NCBI GenBank assembly: GCA_023634235.1
Contig: JAMKCF010000006.1
Location: 4,433,421-4,497,420 of the forward strand
Reading direction: 5' to 3'
DNA from: Pisaster brevispinus
Lineage: Eukaryota; Echinodermata; Asteroidea; Forcipulatida; Asteriidae
Length of the DNA stretch: 64,000 nt
Below are positions 62,201 to 64,000 of this stretch, piece by piece (position 1 is the first letter of the stretch; the number at the start of each line of letters is the position of its first letter). The notes below the pieces were generated by a model, which had not been told where the DNA came from, made no database searches, and saw nothing but the letters and a program-made list of their open reading frames with translations. Both the position numbers and the translations under genes were made by a program.

Positions 62201-64000
62201 TAAGCAAACAGATCCCAATCTATTGGTGCTGCTCAGTGCGGAATACTGCCCTTGCGGACCACAGAATTAACATCTTAAGGTTTCTTAAGAGCTTAATTCC
62301 ATTTTTTGTTTAAAGCAGCGTGGTGAAATGAGGCCCTAGGGTACTTGCTATCAAACTTACCAATCACTTCTTGGTATGCTGCCACAAAGCCATCACCAGA
62401 CACAGAGAAATCGGACACAAAACGGACCAACATCGAACTCCCAGAGCTGATGATTGCGTTAGTAGGGGGTGTGGTTCCGCATAACCGTTGAGCTAGCATC
62501 GGTGAGTTGGAGTCCACTCCGTCGTAAATCTCAATGTAGTCGTAGTCACAAGAAGAATGGGGCTCAATATCCATGCTTGAAAACCTGGGAAAACAGCAAC
62601 AAAAACTTTGGCATTTAGGGGAAAATAGATATATATATTTTTTTTCAATGAGTACATTTGTCCCCATCTTCTAGTGTTTGAAACACACACCATCCAAAAA
62701 ATGTCATCACATCTGTTTTTGTGAGAACAAAAGATTTTACTTTTCGCCGGGACTTTTTTTTTTTTTACTCATATCAATTTTATTTCTATTGCGGTACCCT
62801 AAATAAAGCAAAAACGAATTTGGACTTCTGATCCTCAAAAATACTTGTCCATAAGTTAAAGAAGACTGGAGGATTGGTGCTAGATGAACTTGATGATCAG
62901 TGACTTACTTACTTTTCAGATTGAAACTAACTAATTATTATTGTTAATAATTACCAATCTTGTAATTTGTCTTAAATATAAGGAGTCTAAACACAGAGAC
63001 AAAAACAATCCGAAGATGACCTAATCACAAAGTGGGCATGGTCTAGGCACGAAGGAACAATGTTCCATACGTCTGTGGTCCAGTGGACTGCCAGAACGTT
63101 CTGCTGGACCGCGACTTTGGGAGATTACACGTTGACATTTTTAGTTATTGTGCCAAAAGAATGCTCCCGCAGTCCCAACGGTCCAGTCCATGGTTGCACA
63201 CTGGAATCCATAACCGATCCAATTGAAACGTTTCCTTCTACTGATCAGACTTTTCAAGACGCTCTCATAGAGATCACAGTGGTCGCAAATCGCAAATCGC
63301 AAATCACAGTGGTCGCAAATCGCAAATCGCAAATCACAGTGGTCGCAAATCGCAAATCGCAAATCGCAAATCACAATGGTCGCAAATCGCTTGCAGCAAT
63401 TCCCCCCCCCCCGACCCCACCACACCCATAATTCTTGGGGATAAACTAAGTTGCTTGACACCAATGATTGCAAGACGTCTAATCCCTAGATTGTTCAGCT
63501 CTTATATCAAACGGATGGCATGGGCTGCATGTGTTTAAACAAAGCACTCGCCTCTCCTCCCTGTGGCCCTGGTTCGGTTCCTGGCTGGGGCCATGTGAGT
63601 CAAGCTGTGCATTGATTCTCGTCTTTGCCACAAAGGGTTTTCTACGGCCCCTCCGGTTGTCCTCCATCCGTAAAAAATCAAACCCAAATCTTTGGCTGTA
63701 TTTCATGGCAATATATGGGTTGATGTGGCCGACTGCCAAAAAGGTGCTCTAGCATGCCTGTGGCTTGACCAAATTGTAACTGCGTCCTTCGCAAGTCTGC
63801 TTCTCAGCTGCGATTAAGGATGATTAACCAAAAAAAAACCCACCTGTTATTTCGAAAAGACATTGCTTAAATCTTACTTGAGTGATACGGATCTGTCATC
63901 ACTGACTGTGATGATCCAACTGCAGTTCTGGCTGTGTCGGTAGGAATCCAGGTGGGTTGGGGTCTGGATCACTCCAGTCGGAGTAGTGAAAGTCCCGCCA
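53132..64000 (-). CDS. Tandem CUB-domain protein, cubilin-like, 3' part (10 exons, 5 CUB domains)
   Basis: Coding exons in transcript order are 64000-63878, 62584-62361, 62068-61863, 60452-60290, 59554-59343, 58754-58616, 56482-56301, 55753-55582, 54358-54117 and 53254-53132. All junctions are GT-AG and the joined frame gives 594 residues, then TGA. It encodes five consecutive CUB domains of ~115-123 residues with very short linkers. Each keeps four cysteines and the YD/FVTD-type acidic residues of calcium-binding CUBs. CUB domains are extracellular beta-sandwich binding modules. Cubilin, an endocytic receptor made mainly of 27 CUBs, likewise ends right after its last CUB, so it is the best match. 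Other multi-CUB secreted proteins are possible. The 5' part lies outside the window. No poly-A signal is obvious just downstream (nearest AATAAA at ~52,242). Confidence 0.9.
53466..53512. repeat. Half copy of the AATACGCGCGAGACTTGC foldback
   Basis: GAATACGCATGAGACTTGC followed by AGTCTAT matches one arm of the foldback at 48,993-49,118. It lies in the last intron of the CUB gene. Confidence 0.5.
53804..54045. repeat. Homopolymer-rich intron patch
   Basis: A run of ~16 C (53,804-53,819), a run of ~29 A (53,942-53,970), TTATTA units, and T8 directly followed by G9 (54,027-54,043). It lies within 75 bp of the donor of the 54,117 exon. Confidence 0.9.
54117..54358 (-). CDS. CUB gene exon: first two thirds of CUB E
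   Basis: Acceptor CTGCAG, phase 1 entry, donor GTAAGA, phase 0 exit. It encodes CGGSVGGRKGSFTSPAH to VYDG and LFGRYCGM. Cys 1, 2, 3 and 4 are all here (CGGS, NCEW, VCNED, RYCG). The loop before Cys 3 reads GIDGEEGVC, so Asp replaces the usual Glu of the calcium site. Unlike the other domains, the internal intron comes after Cys 4. Confidence 0.92.
54691..54915 (+). mobile_element. tRNA-derived SINE in CUB gene intron
   Basis: GGTTGGCATAGTGATATC (A-box-like) and GGTTCGAACCCCGCCGGGG (B box in a T-arm-like hairpin) lie ~35 bp apart. They are followed by GATTGGGTTTCCAGTCC, a T/C-rich body and GTGTCTTAAGGTAGGGTC. It is antisense to the gene. A G run precedes it. Confidence 0.6.
55582..55753 (-). 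CDS. CUB gene exon: second half of CUB D
   Basis: Acceptor AATCAACAG, phase 0 entry, donor G|GTACAT, phase 1 exit. It encodes VYDGVDDTTPVLYSLCG through NFVTDASVTFAGFDITYTS. It holds Cys 4 (SLCG) and the calcium-site Asp (FVTD). The short linker STVSSG leads straight into CUB E. Confidence 0.93.
55815..55900 (+). repeat. Possible tRNA-like fragment
   Basis: A B-box-like GGTTCTAATCC at ~55,866 with GCAGGACTTGCAATCACAAGG upstream suggests a tRNA-derived repeat head. No shared tail was found, so confidence is low. Confidence 0.25.
56098..56225. repeat. (AAAC)n microsatellite and A-rich tail
   Basis: AAAC units run from ~56,118 to 56,180, flanked by A-rich sequence, then GAAGA repeats. It lies ~75 bp from the donor of the 56,301 exon. 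Frames reading through it into the CUB exon are not coding. Confidence 0.9.
56301..56482 (-). CDS. CUB gene exon: first half of CUB D
   Basis: Acceptor CCATAATAG, phase 1 entry, donor GTAAGT, phase 0 exit. It encodes CSKDYTGTNGRVTSPGYP to YSSNCAYDKLD, with Cys 1, 2 and 3. The NVEYSSNCAYD stretch holds the Glu and Asp expected at the CUB calcium site. Confidence 0.93.
57557..58102. mobile_element. Non-autonomous DNA transposon with ~165-bp TIRs and 9-bp TSD (Mutator-like)
   Basis: The left arm (57,557-57,717) starts TAGCCTTGTCCAAGGCTC. The right arm (57,930-58,102) ends with its inverse, CCTTGGACAAGGCTA. Arms match closely apart from short indels, and the ~210-bp spacer is non-coding. The element is flanked on both sides by GATTAAAGG (57,548-57,556 and 58,103-58,111). 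Long TIRs with a 9-bp target duplication are the hallmark of Mutator-like elements. It lies in the largest intron of the CUB gene, inside an older repeat. Confidence 0.75.
58103..58585 (+). repeat. Interspersed repeat R1, copy 2, with internal tandem duplication
   Basis: The same block order as 18,376-18,836. A 121-bp segment (58,121-58,241) is repeated at 58,242-58,345 (AGATTGGTAAGGATACAAAA to GAAATATTTTCCT). The sequence CCTGCAAAGCAACAAGATTA at 58,222-58,241 also occurs just left of the Mutator-like element (57,533-57,552), so the element split this repeat. Confidence 0.7.
58616..58754 (-). CDS. CUB gene exon: second half of CUB C
   Basis: Acceptor CCCATCAG, phase 0 entry. It encodes SNGQTLRYCGTSVPP through YFMTDVSSSGTGFSLTYAI, with Cys 4 (RYCG) and the calcium-site Asp (FMTD). 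The donor is best placed at CAA|GTTAGT (58,615), giving phase 1 and joining CSKDY of the next exon. Without splicing the frame would stop two codons later (TAG). Confidence 0.88.
59040..59250. repeat. Possible interspersed repeat in intron
   Basis: Starts TTTATATAGCACCATGTAGCAATTT, then GGGGCTGTGGCGCAATTTGC. This style resembles dispersed repeats I associate with echinoderm DNA, but no second copy lies in the window. Confidence 0.3.
59343..59554 (-). CDS. CUB gene exon: first half of CUB C
   Basis: Acceptor CTTTTTGCAG, phase 1 entry, donor GAG|GTAAAG, phase 0 exit. It encodes ICGGSFNATDVAQVITSPNYP to NCNYDYLELRDYPE, with Cys 1, 2 and 3. DVEDQTNCNYD supplies the calcium-site acids. Confidence 0.93.
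59608..59783. mobile_element. Hairpin MITE (TGCTTAGCA family) in intron
   Basis: It runs from GGCCCAATGTCATAGCACTGC to GCTCTATGAAACGGGTCC. It contains TAGCTAAGCACAG, GGTTACCAATCAA, GACTGGTATCCTG, TTGCTCAGCAAAA. The TIRs match those of 60,881-61,072. It lies 54 bp upstream of the 59,554 acceptor, and so may touch the branch-point region. Confidence 0.75.
60290..60452 (-). CDS. CUB gene exon: second half of CUB B
   Basis: Acceptor CTCTCCGCAG, phase 0 entry, donor C|GTAAGT, phase 1 exit. It encodes IHDGYGSVSPLLGFFCG through AYVRFVTDSSVSQAGFTLNY, with Cys 4 (FFCG) and the FVTD Asp. The linker SSVDP leads into CUB C. Confidence 0.94.
60881..61072. mobile_element. Hairpin MITE (TGCTTAGCA family), best copy
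   Basis: Perfect 13-bp TIRs: GGCCCAATTTCAT at 60,881-60,893 and ATGAAATTGGGCC at 61,060-61,072. Inside, AACTTGCTAAGCACAG, CTTGCTCAGCAG, TTACCAGCCAA, CCACTGGTACCC and TTTCTTGCTAAGTAAAG are arranged so the arms pair. 192 bp, non-coding, in the exon 61,863 to 60,452 intron. Confidence 0.8.
61443..61742 (-). mobile_element. ~300-bp tRNA-derived SINE (minus), same family as 63,518
   Basis: On minus: GGTGCCTAGTGTGTAAAGCGCTTGCC (A-box region), GCCCTGGTTCGATTCCCAAC (B box), then AGAGTTGTGCGTTGGTTCTC, TTTTCCTCCAACCGGAAG, GGTCATATATGGGTCGATGTAGC and GCGAGTAAGGATGATTA at the end. The plus-orientated copy at 63,518-63,828 shares these blocks. It is in the sense direction of the CUB gene. Confidence 0.8.
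61863..62068 (-). CDS. CUB gene exon: first half of CUB B
   Basis: Acceptor TTTTTAACAG, phase 1 entry, donor GAG|GTGAGG, phase 0 exit. It encodes PSLGCGGMLNAPTG to FNIEDSSGTCPFDYLE, with Cys 1, 2 and 3 and the IED/FD acids. A run-on frame past the donor shows no CUB character, supporting the splice. Confidence 0.94.
62361..62584 (-). CDS. CUB gene exon: second part of CUB A
   Basis: Acceptor TTTTCCCAG, phase 2 entry (first base completes Lys), donor G|GTAAGT, phase 1 exit. It encodes FSSMDIEPHSSCDYDYIEIYDG to LVRFVSDFSVSGDGF and AAYQEVIG, with Cys 3 and 4. Unlike domains B to E, the internal intron comes before Cys 3. Confidence 0.94.
63275..63392. repeat. Minisatellite: ~30-bp unit built from CGCAAAT heptamers
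   Basis: CACAGTGGT followed by (CGCAAAT)3-4 is repeated four times. It has a two-level structure (7-mer in 30-mer) and keeps frame because the 30-bp unit is divisible by three, giving spurious frames on both strands. Confidence 0.9.
63518..63828 (+). mobile_element. ~300-bp tRNA-derived SINE (plus), same family as 61,443
   Basis: The head includes CAAAGCACTCGCCTCTCC and a B box GGTTCGGTTCC (~63,568). The body has CATTGATTCTCGTC, GGTTGTCCTCCATCCG, ATATATGGGTTGATGTGGCC, CTGCGTCCTTCGCAAG, ending GATTAAGGATGATTAA. It lies ~50 bp from the 63,878 exon, antisense to the gene. Confidence 0.8.
63878..64000 (-). CDS. CUB gene exon (cut by window edge): first part of CUB A
   Basis: From the window edge it reads GGTFTTPTGVIQTPTHLDSY to NCSWIITVSDDRSVSL and ends AA|GTAAGA, phase 2. 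The base at 64,000 is the T that would end a Cys codon, consistent with the usual CUB start CGG. Cys 2 is in NCSW. Confidence 0.92.

Noticed and set aside
63060..63473. Frames of 110-123 codons with ITVVANRKSQ repeats
   Set aside because: They are produced by the 30-bp minisatellite and a C run, with no coding evidence around.

Overview
The window is animal nuclear DNA, most likely from an echinoderm and probably a sea star. It is AT-rich and gene-poor, with GT-AG introns of 0.3-2.1 kb. It is crowded with short hairpin elements, tRNA-derived SINEs, minisatellites and long homopolymer runs. The short word TAGGCCTA, common in echinoderm non-coding DNA, recurs (about 1936, 18495, 34740, 47434). 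The species call rests on remembered repeat style, not on a search.

The one gene I can reconstruct with confidence is at the right end, on the minus strand (53,132-64,000). It is the 3' part of a long tandem CUB-domain protein. Ten coding exons give 594 residues in one unbroken frame, forming five consecutive CUB domains. Each domain is split over two exons, and every boundary between domains is a phase-1 intron. All domains keep the four CUB cysteines and the acidic calcium-site residues. The frame stops just after the last CUB domain, as cubilin does, so a cubilin-like endocytic or extracellular scaffold is the best guess. The 5' part lies beyond position 64,000. Downstream of the stop is an open segment encoding one membrane helix, reachable by a frame-compatible alternative splice, but it overlaps a dispersed repeat motif.

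The introns of this gene hold two copies of one ~300-bp SINE in opposite orientation, two copies of a hairpin MITE with TIRs ending GGCCCAATTTCAT, a 546-bp element with ~165-bp inverted arms and a 9-bp target duplication (Mutator-like signature), another SINE-like sequence, and several simple repeats.

The remaining ~53 kb (1-53,000) looks intergenic or intronic. The best coding candidate is a 34-codon start exon at 9,663-9,764 (minus) with His/Pro/Ser-rich, transcription-factor-like composition and a consensus donor. GC-richer islands with open frames (near 4.5, 10.1, 26.4, 33.5 and 41.3-43.4 kb) are noted with low confidence. Repeats include an 11-copy 68-bp satellite (21.1-21.9 kb), a 15/18/21-bp composite minisatellite (49.7-50.5 kb), a compound triplet microsatellite (13.0-13.2 kb), two degenerate tandem arrays (24.3-24.95 and 34.3-35.1 kb), a full-length tRNA-like SINE (51.9-52.4 kb) and many foldback elements.

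No rRNA, functional tRNA, CRISPR or bacterial-type feature was seen.
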